Shown piece by piece: positions 29,487 through 38,493 of a stretch of DNA of 64,000 nucleotides (its first letter is position 1; every line of letters starts with the position of its first letter). Source of the DNA: Gammaproteobacteria bacterium (lineage in GTDB: Bacteria; Pseudomonadota; Gammaproteobacteria; UBA6429; Thiohalophilaceae). A program made the position numbers and the translations under genes. The DNA lies in the NCBI GenBank assembly GCA_016125505.1, contig WGLP01000003.1:434001-498000 (forward strand), read 5' to 3'. The notes under the pieces are model-generated. The model was not told the DNA's origin and did no database searches. It saw only the letters and a program-made list of their open reading frames with translations.

Positions 29487-31361
29487 TTAGACCATGTAGC
29501 GTTGCGCGATATGCCGGGTCAGCTTGTCGATGACCACGGCGCGCGCCTTGTTTTTGGAGAAGGTGTGATCGGCATTGCTGACAAAATCAATGGAGAGTTG
29601 ATGTTGTTTGGTCAGTTTATTGACCGCGCCCTTGGCATTCGTGGTCAGCAGGTCATAACCCGGGTCATTCTCCGAGAAGATAAACGTGATTTGTTTGACG
29701 TGTTCGGCCAGCGTGTACAAATCCCCCGCCAAATCCTTCTCGCCGTCCTTCGCGGCCTGTTTCGGGCCAAGGCGTTTTTTCAACTCCCCCAGTTTGACGG
29801 AGATGAGGATCCGAACGCGTTCCGCCACGGTATGGATGATCTCCTTAATACTGACGCCGCCCTTTAGCAGCTTGAGCCATTTGTCCAGCTTGCGCATCGA
29901 CGACATGTAATCGTTCCACTGCCGATAATGGGCCTCGCTCGGGATCGCCAGCGACATCCCTTCTTTCCAGTAGAAGGTCAGCGGGTTGATCAGCAGTGAT
30001 TCGACAATGGGTTCATCCGGGATGTCCAGCCCGGCATGAAACGATGCGTACGCGCCGGAACACAAGCCCATCAACACGAAGCGGGTATCCGCCTGTGTTT
30101 GTTTCAATGCCGTCATCGCGGCGCGTGCATCGTGCGTGGCGGTTTTGGTATAGGGATGGTTTTCCGCGGCGGGGTCGGTGACCACGCTGTCGCCGATGCC
30201 GGCCATGTCCATGCGCAGGACACGAAACCCCATCTGCGCGAACTGGCGTGACAGAAAGACATACAAGCGGTGCGGGCCAATGTGATGTACCGAGCCGGAG
30301 TTCAACAGAATGATCGTCGGATGTTTGCGCCAGCGATCGTCCAGCGGTTGACTGGCGATACCGAACAGGCTGTTAGCTTCGCCGAAGCACAGGCAGTGTT
30401 CCGTAATGTCCACTGTCGGCGTATTCGTGTTTTGCCCCGGCGCATAGTCGCGATAATGCATGCGCGCCTCAGTGCAATTCTCGAATACGCTTACATTCGG
30501 GTTGTTATCCAGTGCACTATGTGCACCCAGCCAGGACGCGATCTGCTCGATGCCTTCCGTAGGCACAATCGTAAAATGCGTCTCGGCCATCATGTCGAGA
30601 TAACCGGCGACCTTGATCTGTTCCACCACCAGGCCTTGCTCCACCCAGGTATTGCGCAGGCTGGTGTCGTCAACCGCATCGTCACGCTGACATAGCAATA
30701 TCTGTCTGGCACGCGGCTGAATATCTTTGAGATTTAACTTGCCCAGGTCCTGCGCGGTTTGCTGGGTAATCACAAACCCGGCGGACTCGATATCGTCCGC
30801 CTCGTCCAGTTGTTCACCGGTATGCGCGGTGGCGGTCAGGTGCAGGGCCTTGAGTTCACGCACGAAGCGGCGGCCCTGAATACACGGCTCCCACAACACC
30901 AGGGAATGGATGTCCTGTTCTGCGGCGATCATGCCGGCAAAGGTCGCGCCCAGACGCAGACCGATCAGATCGATGTCGACACAACCGGAACGCGCACGCA
31001 GGGCACTGATTGCCCGACGTACGCTCTGCAACCAGGCCGCAACCCGATCGGGATCCTGATTCAGCCCGCCGGAATCGCCGGAGCCGTGATAATCAAAACG
31101 CAGGGTGGGAAAACCCTGCATTGCAAGGTGATCCGCAAGATGCCGCATGCTGCGATGGGAATGCACGTATTCGTGTCCGATCGGCGGACAGATCAGCACG
31201 GCCGAGCGACGCTGCGGCGACTGTGTCGGCTGATGATACCAACCGAACAGGGCATCGCCTTCGCTGTCGCCGCCGAAATAACACGGCGTGCGAATCAGCG
31301 CCGCGTGCCCGGCGTCGGGCAGCTTGGTATCTGTATCTGTCATCAACATTGACGGGTGCAT
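29487..31361 (-). CDS. Tandem alpha/beta hydrolase fusion with altered nucleophile positions
   Basis: Two alpha/beta hydrolase domains sit in one 624-residue chain. The first (about 20-290) has ICPPIGHEYVHSHRSMRHLA and DYHGSGDSGG, but the nucleophile elbow reads GLRLGA, with Arg at the Ser position. The second (about 320-624) has RMDMAGIGDS and elbow GLCSGA, with Cys there. A final DHTF supplies the usual histidine. The first domain resembles exosortase-A-associated hydrolases, where GLRLGA also occurs. It may act on acyl or aminoacyl thioesters of the upstream carrier protein; this is inferred from position. M1, M4 and M7 are possible starts. Confidence 0.8.
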   Translation of the reverse strand: MHPSMLMTDTDTKLPDAGHAALIRTPCYFGGDSEGDALFGWYHQPTQSPQRRSAVLICPPIGHEYVHSHRSMRHLADHLAMQGFPTLRFDYHGSGDSGGLNQDPDRVAAWLQSVRRAISALRARSGCVDIDLIGLRLGATFAGMIAAEQDIHSLVLWEPCIQGRRFVRELKALHLTATAHTGEQLDEADDIESAGFVITQQTAQDLGKLNLKDIQPRARQILLCQRDDAVDDTSLRNTWVEQGLVVEQIKVAGYLDMMAETHFTIVPTEGIEQIASWLGAHSALDNNPNVSVFENCTEARMHYRDYAPGQNTNTPTVDITEHCLCFGEANSLFGIASQPLDDRWRKHPTIILLNSGSVHHIGPHRLYVFLSRQFAQMGFRVLRMDMAGIGDSVVTDPAAENHPYTKTATHDARAAMTALKQTQADTRFVLMGLCSGAYASFHAGLDIPDEPIVESLLINPLTFYWKEGMSLAIPSEAHYRQWNDYMSSMRKLDKWLKLLKGGVSIKEIIHTVAERVRILISVKLGELKKRLGPKQAAKDGEKDLAGDLYTLAEHVKQITFIFSENDPGYDLLTTNAKGAVNKLTKQHQLSIDFVSNADHTFSKNKARAVVIDKLTRHIAQRYMV

Positions 31362-31424
31362 AATCCGGGATTCAACATGAGCGGCAATAGTATACGCAAG
31401 TGGTATACAGCGCCGATATTATTT

Positions 31425-33965
31425 TCAGCTCTCGGTCAGCGTGACGCCGATGGCCTCTTCCAGACTCAGGGATTCGACATAGGCCTTGAAGCGTTTTACC
31501 GGTTCCGCGGTCTTGCGCAAGGTGATCTGTTTCACGCGGCCCGGCACCAGGTGGAAATATTCATCGCTGGCGACATAGCCTTTGGCGTCGAAGTGCACCG
31601 CCTGTAAAAAAGTGTCACATTCCAATTGCAACTGATAGTCGCCGTTATCGAGCCCGCGTGCCACGGCAGTGAGCTTGACCTGTTTTTGAAAATCGGTTTT
31701 GCGCATACCGGGAAAGTGAAACGCCTCGGCAATCACCTTATCGTTCGCATCAAAGAGCGTTGCCACGACCACGTCATGCTTGGGCGGCCCGAAGCGGTAA
31801 ATATAGGCAACGTCATAAAACCCTTTTAATACTTCATCCGAACCCAGGGTTGCGCTCGCGCGTGCCGGCACCGTGAGCGCCTGATCCGCCTTGGCTACCA
31901 CCACGCGACCATCACGCAACAATTGCAACTCCACCCGGCAATCCAGATCGGAGGCGCGCTCGTTGATCACGTGCAGCTGCACACCGTCGAGACCTTCGTC
32001 GGTCATCACGACGGTTTGCGCCTGCCACACGCGTTGCAGATAGCGATAACAGGCCTTGGCCTGACCGCGGCTGTCGAGGATGCCCCAACCGGCGCCAGGC
32101 CACAGGTCCTTATAAAACCAGACCAGACCGCCGCCGCAAGTGCTGTGCGGACTGCGCCATTCCGAAAAGACCTGTTCCATCATTTCACCGCTGGTGATAC
32201 GGCTCAGCGCGAGATAACGCGGCATATCAAAACTGCGCAATGCGACCGGGTCCTGGTTAAACAGGGTTTTCAAATAGTGATCGCGCACGTCTTCGAAGTC
32301 CCAGCCGGTGCCGGAGTCGCGCGGTACGCGTGATTTCCATAGAGGATGGTGACACACCGGTGACTGGCCCTCGAACAGATCATTGAGGATGTCGTCTTCA
32401 GGGACGTTGGAGAAACCCAGGCACTCCGGTGTAAAGCGCACGTTTGCGCGGCGCACTTCCGTCACCGGTCGCAGATACGCACCGACGCCATAATAATGCG
32501 TGATGCCGGTACCCACGTGAAACGGCAAGGTGCCCCCCGTGGGTGTGGAAGGCACATACGGAATATGCGGATGCCATTTGTCGCACAAGGCCGGAATCAT
32601 CTCGGCAAACAGTCTGCTGCGCCAGCTTTCCTGCGGCATGCCCAGCATGGCGGCCTGCTGCTCGACTTCACTGTTGCCGCAATACACGGCAATGCAGGGA
32701 TGCATCTGCCAGCGTTTTAATTGCTGCGTGATCTCGCTGCTGACGGCGGCGGCAAACTGCTCGTCCTCGATGGGGTAATCCATGTTGGCGAACATGAAGT
32801 CCTGCCACACCAGGATGCCGAGTCTGTCGCACAAGGCATAAAATGCATTACGCTCGTAAATCATGGTGCCGCCGACGCGGAGCATGTTCATGCCGGCATC
32901 ACGCGCCTGTTGCAGGCAGGACGTCAACTCAGCCAGTGAACCCGTGAGTGAAACGATATCGTTGATGGTCCAGCAGGCGCCGCGGCAAAACACCGGGACA
33001 CCATTCACTGACAGCGTGAACGCACCATCCGTCTGCTCGACGCTGATCCGGCGAAAGCCCAGTTGGCCGCAATCCAGCGTGATCGCCTGCCCGCCTATCT
33101 GCATGTTGAGACGACATGGATACAGGTGCGGTTCGCCATGGGTGTGCGGCCACCACAAGTTTGCCTGCGCGATCTGAAGCCTGCCGCTGATACGGCAGGT
33201 CGATTTGGTCCTGTTCACCTGCAACGGCAGCGTGTGCTCGCCCACGTGCAAGGTCGCGCTGACGTCGAGGCTCGGGTCCGCCAGTTCAAGGACGCAACTG
33301 CCATCGACAATCCCGGTGTCGCCATCCAGCGACGTGTTCAGGTTGAGATCACTGAAGGAGTTGGCTTCGCGGGTATCCAGCATGATGTCGCGCCAGGGAC
33401 CCACCGGCGCAACCGGCGGTGACCAGCCGGGAATGCGGCCGAGCAGCGTCGTGCGGATCCAGCGCAATTGCTGGTGCTGTACCAGTTTGGTTTTCCAGCG
33501 CGGGCGGGCGCGGCGCTCCGCCAATGCCGCAGTGAGCGCGCGAAACCGTATCACCAGTTCATTGTTTTTTTGCAGCAGGCGGGACACATCGACCACGTGC
33601 TCGATAAACATGTTGTCCGCTTGCAGGATACGTTCGCCGTTGAGCCAGACGTCGGCCAGTGTGGCGAGACCGTTGAAGCGTAAAAAGCGTGCCGGTGCAG
33701 ATGTGCCTTCCGCATCGAACCGGCACTGATACCACCAATCCCGTGCATCGAAGTCGAGCGACTGCTGGAGGTCCCACTTGCCGGCCTGCTGCAAGGCCTG
33801 CGCGACCGTGCCCGGCACCACGGCGGGGATCCAGTCCTGTTCGTGTTCGTTGAGTTCCGTGGGGGAATTAAATGCGCCGGGCTCACAACCCAGCAGGCGC
33901 CAGTTCGATGTTAAGGTGATCGCCGACTCTGCGATGGCACTCGACCCTGACTTGAGAAAATGCAT
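31425..33965 (-). CDS. Glycoside hydrolase family 2, beta-mannosidase-like
   Basis: The 846-residue enzyme has an N-terminal jelly-roll sugar-binding domain (WYQCRFDAEG, ADVWLNGERIL), an immunoglobulin-like domain and a TIM barrel starting near residue 320. Acid/base glutamate is in YCGNSEVEQQ (near residue 432) and the probable nucleophile in RFTPECLGFSN (near 514). No signal peptide is visible, so it appears cytoplasmic. It sits 9 bp after the DUF1839 gene inside the carrier-protein operon, an unexpected place for a glycosidase. Its substrate may be a soluble glycoside or glycosylated intermediate. Confidence 0.85.
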   Translation of the reverse strand: MHFLKSGSSAIAESAITLTSNWRLLGCEPGAFNSPTELNEHEQDWIPAVVPGTVAQALQQAGKWDLQQSLDFDARDWWYQCRFDAEGTSAPARFLRFNGLATLADVWLNGERILQADNMFIEHVVDVSRLLQKNNELVIRFRALTAALAERRARPRWKTKLVQHQQLRWIRTTLLGRIPGWSPPVAPVGPWRDIMLDTREANSFSDLNLNTSLDGDTGIVDGSCVLELADPSLDVSATLHVGEHTLPLQVNRTKSTCRISGRLQIAQANLWWPHTHGEPHLYPCRLNMQIGGQAITLDCGQLGFRRISVEQTDGAFTLSVNGVPVFCRGACWTINDIVSLTGSLAELTSCLQQARDAGMNMLRVGGTMIYERNAFYALCDRLGILVWQDFMFANMDYPIEDEQFAAAVSSEITQQLKRWQMHPCIAVYCGNSEVEQQAAMLGMPQESWRSRLFAEMIPALCDKWHPHIPYVPSTPTGGTLPFHVGTGITHYYGVGAYLRPVTEVRRANVRFTPECLGFSNVPEDDILNDLFEGQSPVCHHPLWKSRVPRDSGTGWDFEDVRDHYLKTLFNQDPVALRSFDMPRYLALSRITSGEMMEQVFSEWRSPHSTCGGGLVWFYKDLWPGAGWGILDSRGQAKACYRYLQRVWQAQTVVMTDEGLDGVQLHVINERASDLDCRVELQLLRDGRVVVAKADQALTVPARASATLGSDEVLKGFYDVAYIYRFGPPKHDVVVATLFDANDKVIAEAFHFPGMRKTDFQKQVKLTAVARGLDNGDYQLQLECDTFLQAVHFDAKGYVASDEYFHLVPGRVKQITLRKTAEPVKRFKAYVESLSLEEAIGVTLTES

Positions 33966-33974
33966 ACGCGTGAG

Positions 33975-34949
33975 TCACAGATAACGCTGTTTCAAACCGG
34001 TCATCGCGCGCTCCCAATGCTGCGCCATGGTATCCAGCGGCGCCAGGTCGAGCGGCTTTTTGCGATTCATGGCGCGCGCCAATTGAAACTGGTAGGTCTT
34101 GGCGCCGTTGGACAGCTCCTGAATGCCGGCAAGGGCATCTTCCAGTCCGTTCTCACCCTGTTGCTGCAACCATAATAAATAGGTATGCGCCAACTCATAG
34201 CAGGCGCCGAACTGGCGCAGGGTGGCAAAGGAATACTGGTGGAAGGTCTCCAGCGGTTCGTTCATCAGCCATTGCAGGTCCTGTTCGAAGCGCGGCTTGA
34301 ATTTCACGAACGGATTCTGTTCCGGCAGCAGCTCGAGTTGTTTCCTCAGTAACTTGAGCGAACCCGATAGCAATGCATCTGCGGCCAGGGGGCCGTGCTG
34401 CCGGCGTTTGACGAATTCCACATAGGGCGGCAGCATCGCCGGGTCCGGCTCGCCGGCGAGACGGAACACATTGAGAAAGTCATCGCCGTTCAGATTGTAA
34501 TACCCCTGGCCGTGAAAATAGCCCAGGTGCCGTTTTTCCACATCGATCTCGACAATCGCCACCGTGGATTTCACGTGCGCGAGTTTGTAGGCGGTGCCCG
34601 CGGTATCCGGTAGATAAAAGGAATCCAGTTCCACCAGCACCGGCCGTCCCAGTTCCACCTGCTCCTCGATATGCGTGATCAGCGGTTTCCAGATCGCCAG
34701 TTCCTGCACATCAAGGCCATAGAGATCGTATAAATCCGGCAGAGGAAACTTGAAGAAGGTCCACTGGTCGCCTTCGAAGTCGATGGCAAGCGTAAACGGC
34801 AAGGCGGCTATGGGTTCGTAGTCGAGCGCATGCAACAACTCGATCAGGACATCCGCATAGCAGTTGGTTTCTATCCAGGTGCGATCTTTGCCATGGATCA
34901 GATGACGTTGGTAGGTCTTCGGATCCAACGCAATGATCTGTTTCATCAT
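33975..34949 (-). CDS. DUF1839-family protein
   Basis: The 324-residue protein has WIETNCYADVLIELLHALDYEP near the start and ELDSFYLPDTAGTAYKLAHVKST in the middle, which I recognise as the DUF1839 pattern. The latter resembles papain/BtrH-like segments that bind or transfer acyl groups, but this is tentative. Start overlaps the ligase stop by 4 bp (ATGA), indicating translational coupling. A role in moving the aminoacyl group off the carrier protein is possible. Confidence 0.75.
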   Translation of the reverse strand: MMKQIIALDPKTYQRHLIHGKDRTWIETNCYADVLIELLHALDYEPIAALPFTLAIDFEGDQWTFFKFPLPDLYDLYGLDVQELAIWKPLITHIEEQVELGRPVLVELDSFYLPDTAGTAYKLAHVKSTVAIVEIDVEKRHLGYFHGQGYYNLNGDDFLNVFRLAGEPDPAMLPPYVEFVKRRQHGPLAADALLSGSLKLLRKQLELLPEQNPFVKFKPRFEQDLQWLMNEPLETFHQYSFATLRQFGACYELAHTYLLWLQQQGENGLEDALAGIQELSNGAKTYQFQLARAMNRKKPLDLAPLDTMAQHWERAMTGLKQRYL

Positions 34950-35872
34950 AGCTTCAGCACCTTCTTCACCTCGGCCGGCCAGGTTGCAGGCTCGAAGCCG
35001 TGCTTGCGGAACAGGGCCAGGGCGATACGTTCCAGGCCGAAACCGATGCAGGCGCTGTGCGCGACATTACCGTCGCTGGTCTTGATATCGAAGGCGTGAC
35101 CGAAGTGATCCAGATGATAGTTGGTGGATACCACCGCTGTCGGTTTTTCCGCCGTGGCGACAGGCACCACCAGTTCGTATTTCAGGTCCTGCTCGCGCTG
35201 GGTTGCCGCCATGACGCGGCCACCGCGACCGAAGAAGGGATCGTTGGCCACCACCGGTTTGGCGTCGAGACCAACGGCATGCAGCATGCCTTCGGCGGTC
35301 TTCAGCCAGTAGTTGCGATGTTCCAGTGCCTGCTCCGGTGTCCCCAGGCGCACGTATTCGCGCTGACGGAAAGATTGCATGCGCGCGGGATCAACAGAGG
35401 GTTCGTGACGGAAGACATAGGTGCGCAGGTCCACGATGCGTCCGCCTTGCGGCAAGGTTCCGGTGGAGGCAGGATATAAAGGATAACAGGCCGCCGGGAC
35501 CAGCATGACCTCGGTGGCATCCAGGCACTTGCTCCAGTCTTCGTGTTTTTGCTTTTTATCGATCATCGCCAGGTGATCTTTTTCCTTACCCATGAAGCTG
35601 TGTACCGAGCCCATCAGGTTGGGGAAGGTCTCGATATGATCCGTGCACAGATAGTGCTTACGGTTCATGATGGGCGGAAAGCGCATGACTTCAGGCTTCA
35701 GGTGCGCACCCTTTTCAGTGACATAATCCTCGAAGCGTTCGATGATGTCTTCAAACGTACCGCTGCGTCCATACACGCCGTCCACGCCGGACGGGATCAA
35801 CAGACGCGCATCGACGAGTTCGTCGAGATATGACTGGTATGCCGCAGTAATCGGATCGTCGGAGATACACAT
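34946..35872 (-). CDS. Amino acid:[carrier protein] ligase (class II aaRS-like)
   Basis: The family consists of truncated seryl-tRNA-synthetase homologs that activate small amino acids and load them on a phosphopantetheine arm instead of tRNA. The 308-residue product lacks a tRNA-binding domain. Class II motif 2 is FRHEPSVDPARMQSFRQREY and motif 3 is GFGLERIALALF. Cys129, Glu172 and Cys275 match the spacing of the zinc ligands of characterised members, where zinc binds the substrate amino group. Carrier protein gene 37130-37369 is in the same operon. Substrate is probably Gly or Ala by family precedent. Confidence 0.88.
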   Translation of the reverse strand: MCISDDPITAAYQSYLDELVDARLLIPSGVDGVYGRSGTFEDIIERFEDYVTEKGAHLKPEVMRFPPIMNRKHYLCTDHIETFPNLMGSVHSFMGKEKDHLAMIDKKQKHEDWSKCLDATEVMLVPAACYPLYPASTGTLPQGGRIVDLRTYVFRHEPSVDPARMQSFRQREYVRLGTPEQALEHRNYWLKTAEGMLHAVGLDAKPVVANDPFFGRGGRVMAATQREQDLKYELVVPVATAEKPTAVVSTNYHLDHFGHAFDIKTSDGNVAHSACIGFGLERIALALFRKHGFEPATWPAEVKKVLKL

Positions 35873-35881
35873 AATTGTTTA

Positions 35882-37072
35882 TTATCCTTCCTTGTGGACC
35901 ATCAACATGGTCGCATTGTGATTCATGATGCGATCGTTATTCACCATCAGCGCCGCACCGTAGGCATCGCGAATCTGGCGCGACAGGCTGAATTTGGAAT
36001 CGTTGCGATAGGATGCAATACCGCAGATCAGCATGGAGCGGCTGACGATATCCACGATAAGCGTCGAACATGACAACTTCAAATTGTTGGTGCGAATGGA
36101 GAAACCGAAATTATTAAAGGCCTCGGGATTGCCGTCACGCAGCAGCTGATCGTATTCCACGATGGCCGCCTTGATATTATTGCGCATGGTCTGCAACACG
36201 CTGTCGGTCTCCGCCAGGCGCAGTGCGGACGTCAGCGGTGCATTCGGATTCTTTCTGGCCTGTTCACGCACGAAGGCGCGCGCCATGTTGACGGCGTTGG
36301 CGGCAATGCCCGACCACAAGGAACCCCAGGTAATATGCGCGTAGGGATGCATGGTCTGGCTGAGAATATCGGAGAAGGGTGTCGGCAGGATCTGTGCCGC
36401 CGAACCGCTGGAGCTCAGCACGAAACCGGAACTGCAGGTGCCGCGAAAGCCAAGGGTATCCCAGCCGGAGATAGGCTCGAGCTTGTAATCGCCATTCTTC
36501 ACCAGCACGTGCACCTGATCGCTGGCCGGTGCATCTTCCGAGCGGCGCGCCGTCACCATGATGTCGTCGGCATCTTCACCGTAGGAGATCACCGGCGCCT
36601 TCTTGGTGAGATTGAAGCGATCGCCTTTAACTTCGACCGCGCAGATACTGGAACGCAAATCACCACCGATACCCACTTCGGTCGTGGCCGATGCCATCAG
36701 GCGTTGTTCTTTCACGAGGTCGCGCATGTAACCGCGGAAATACTCGGAAGACATGCCGTGGTGCACGACGCAGGCCACCTGGATCTTGTGCATGGCGTAC
36801 ACCATGGCCGAGGAACCGCAGTATTGTCCGAGCGCCTCACAGATCTTGGCAATCTGCTGGATATTCAGGCCCATGCCGCCCAGCTCCACCGGGACATAGG
36901 CGCTCAGCAATTTCGCTTCTTTGAGTGCGTTGATCGCCTCTCTGGGAAACCGCGCGTTTTTGTCCACATCATCCGCGGCGGGTAACACAACATCTTTGCC
37001 AATCTGGTGAACCTTCTTTAATAACTCATCAAAATTCTGATATTCAGGACTTAACTGGATCGATGTTGCCAT
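35882..37072 (-). CDS. Acyl-CoA dehydrogenase-like flavoprotein
   Basis: The 396-residue protein has the acyl-CoA dehydrogenase fold: an N-terminal helical domain (ELGGMGLNIQQIAKICEALG), a middle beta domain with TEVGIGGDLRSS and SGWDTLGFRGTCSSG, and a C-terminal helical domain. At the C-terminus YGAALMVNNDRI stands where fatty acyl-CoA dehydrogenases have their catalytic glutamate region (YEGT), so the chemistry may differ. Between the carrier protein and the ligase genes, it is a good candidate to oxidise an aminoacyl- or acyl-S-carrier. Confidence 0.85.
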   Translation of the reverse strand: MATSIQLSPEYQNFDELLKKVHQIGKDVVLPAADDVDKNARFPREAINALKEAKLLSAYVPVELGGMGLNIQQIAKICEALGQYCGSSAMVYAMHKIQVACVVHHGMSSEYFRGYMRDLVKEQRLMASATTEVGIGGDLRSSICAVEVKGDRFNLTKKAPVISYGEDADDIMVTARRSEDAPASDQVHVLVKNGDYKLEPISGWDTLGFRGTCSSGFVLSSSGSAAQILPTPFSDILSQTMHPYAHITWGSLWSGIAANAVNMARAFVREQARKNPNAPLTSALRLAETDSVLQTMRNNIKAAIVEYDQLLRDGNPEAFNNFGFSIRTNNLKLSCSTLIVDIVSRSMLICGIASYRNDSKFSLSRQIRDAYGAALMVNNDRIMNHNATMLMVHKEG

Positions 37073-37129
37073 GATGGAGTACCCCGGTATTTTGAGAAAG
37101 TGTCGGCGGCGGAGAGCTCCGCGCCAGTT

Positions 37130-37369
37130 TTAGTTTTTAAGTTCGTCAACAGCCTCTGAAATGGACTGGATACTTTCAAAGGTCTTCCTGCTCAACATCG
37201 TCTCAGGAAACTCGATTTCGAATGCATCCTCCAGCGCCAGCATCAGACCTACCGTCGCCAGCGAGGTCAGACCCGCATTATATAAGTCGCTCTCGTCGGT
37301 CAGGCTATCGACGCCCACCGGCAAACGACCGTGTTGTGCAAGAATTTCGCGAATGATTTTATGGGACAT
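37130..37369 (-). CDS. Acyl/aminoacyl carrier protein
   Basis: This 79-residue phosphopantetheine carrier has the attachment motif AGLTSLATV with Ser36 and the helical pattern of ACPs (VGLMLALEDAFEIEFPETML). It is distinct in sequence from the fatty-acid AcpP (no DSLD). It opens the six-gene operon, 57 bp before the dehydrogenase gene, and is the expected partner of the amino acid:[carrier protein] ligase. The 273 bp upstream (37370-37642) are AT-richer and should hold the promoter, but I see no convincing -35/-10 pair. Confidence 0.92.
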   Translation of the reverse strand: MSHKIIREILAQHGRLPVGVDSLTDESDLYNAGLTSLATVGLMLALEDAFEIEFPETMLSRKTFESIQSISEAVDELKN

Positions 37370-37642
37370 GCCACACCTTTTTAATTACCAAATAATGAAA
37401 CTTTTCAAGTGAGATCCGGCTCGAGTAAAACAGATGGGTCAATCTGGAGCGCGCAGATACTATCGCTGCGGATTATGACAAAAATCCCCTTGCCAATAAA
37501 TCACTTACAAACCGTCCAGACAACAAATACTGATTGTGCCATCCGGACCTTCCCGTTGCCTGGCCGATTTATGTTTTAATTATCAATGTCTTACTTTATT
37601 TCTAAAGACGCAGGCGCTGGCCTGGCGGCCTGCTGTGCAAAA

Positions 37643-38110
37643 TCAGCGTTGCGGGACGAACTCGCCGCTCCTGCTAAACGGGATGTTCATGAAGCCGACA
37701 TCCACATCACCCGACAGCTGGTACTGAATTTTACCCTGCTGGAAAATACTGGCGATCCCCTGGAGCACCTCGCTGTAGTGGAAGCGAATGGGCACCAGCA
37801 GGGCGACCGTCCCCCTGGCCGGGATATTCTTGTCGAGGGCAAGTTCACTGCTGATGATGTTGCGACCGTTGAGTTTGAGGTGATAGGTCACCTTGCGCGT
37901 CGGCAACGCAAATGCGTTTGGATTGTATACCTGCAGCTGGGAATCGAGCCTGCCCTCATTCAGCGAGACCGACTGGAAGCGCACCGAGTCGACGCTGACC
38001 GTGGGTTTTTCGACCGCGCGCTCCAGCACGCTGCACGATACCGCCAGCATCGCCGCCAGCAGCAGCATCGTTAACTTCCCGATGTTTTGCAGAGTCTTCA
38101 TCGTCATCAC
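37643..38110 (-). CDS. LEA type 2 (LEA14-like) lipoprotein
   Basis: The 155-residue protein has a lipoprotein signal with lipobox LAVSC (Cys26) and a WHy/LEA14 domain: a beta sandwich marked by LQVYNPNAFALPTRKVTYHLKLNG. Such lipoproteins are common in proteobacteria, with envelope or stress roles. Three in-frame methionines (1, 2 and 4) make the exact start uncertain. It is separated from the carrier-protein operon by 273 bp. Confidence 0.82.
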   Translation of the reverse strand: MMTMKTLQNIGKLTMLLLAAMLAVSCSVLERAVEKPTVSVDSVRFQSVSLNEGRLDSQLQVYNPNAFALPTRKVTYHLKLNGRNIISSELALDKNIPARGTVALLVPIRFHYSEVLQGIASIFQQGKIQYQLSGDVDVGFMNIPFSRSGEFVPQR

Positions 38111-38204
38111 AAATCAGATAATCCGGTTGATTATTACCAAGTTCCGCCCTTTTCTCCAGATGATTTATTGCTATGCTTGCTAGACCCTTGAGAGGAGAAA
38201 CACC

Positions 38205-38414
38205 ATGCGCCTGATTACGCTTTTACTCGCCCTGGTTATCGTTGCCGGGCTGGTCGTCTACAACAAGAACGCCCTTCTGCCTGGCGCTACGGATAGCAAA
38301 CAAACGGTAAAGGAACAGGCGAAACAAATCATCGATAACGCCAAGTCATCTGCCAGCGATATCCAGAAACAAATGGAACAGGAACAAAAACGCCTGGAGC
38401 AATACAGCAAATAA
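38205..38414 (+). CDS. Small membrane-anchored coiled-coil protein
   Basis: This 69-residue protein has one N-terminal hydrophobic segment (LITLLLALVIVAGLVVY) followed by a charged helix rich in Lys, Gln and Glu. AGAGGAGAAACACC precedes the ATG, a good ribosome-binding site. I do not recognise the family. Confidence 0.72.
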   Translation: MRLITLLLALVIVAGLVVYNKNALLPGATDSKQTVKEQAKQIIDNAKSSASDIQKQMEQEQKRLEQYSK

Positions 38415-38429
38415 CCTGCGTAGTATGCA

Positions 38430-38457
38430 AAAAAATGGCGGTCAGAGGATGACCGCC
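38430..38457 (-). terminator. Intrinsic terminator of the aspartic protease gene
   Basis: Read on the minus strand, the stem GGCGGTCA/TGACCGCC (38437-38457, 5-nt loop) is followed by AT and a run of T. It lies 36 bp past the stop of the protease gene, and its T-run suits the minus strand only. Confidence 0.85.
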
Positions 38458-38493
38458 GAATCCCATTCCTGGGGGCTATGCTAGAGACGCAAA

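Noticed and set aside
32690..32706. TGCA-GGGA-TGCA hairpin resembling the GGGA-loop family
   Set aside because: It lies inside the GH2 coding sequence, has no partner hairpin, and is explained by codons.
37370..37642. Candidate promoters for the carrier-protein operon, such as TTGGCA with CATAAT
   Set aside because: Spacing is too short or boxes too weak; none is better than background in this AT-richer stretch.
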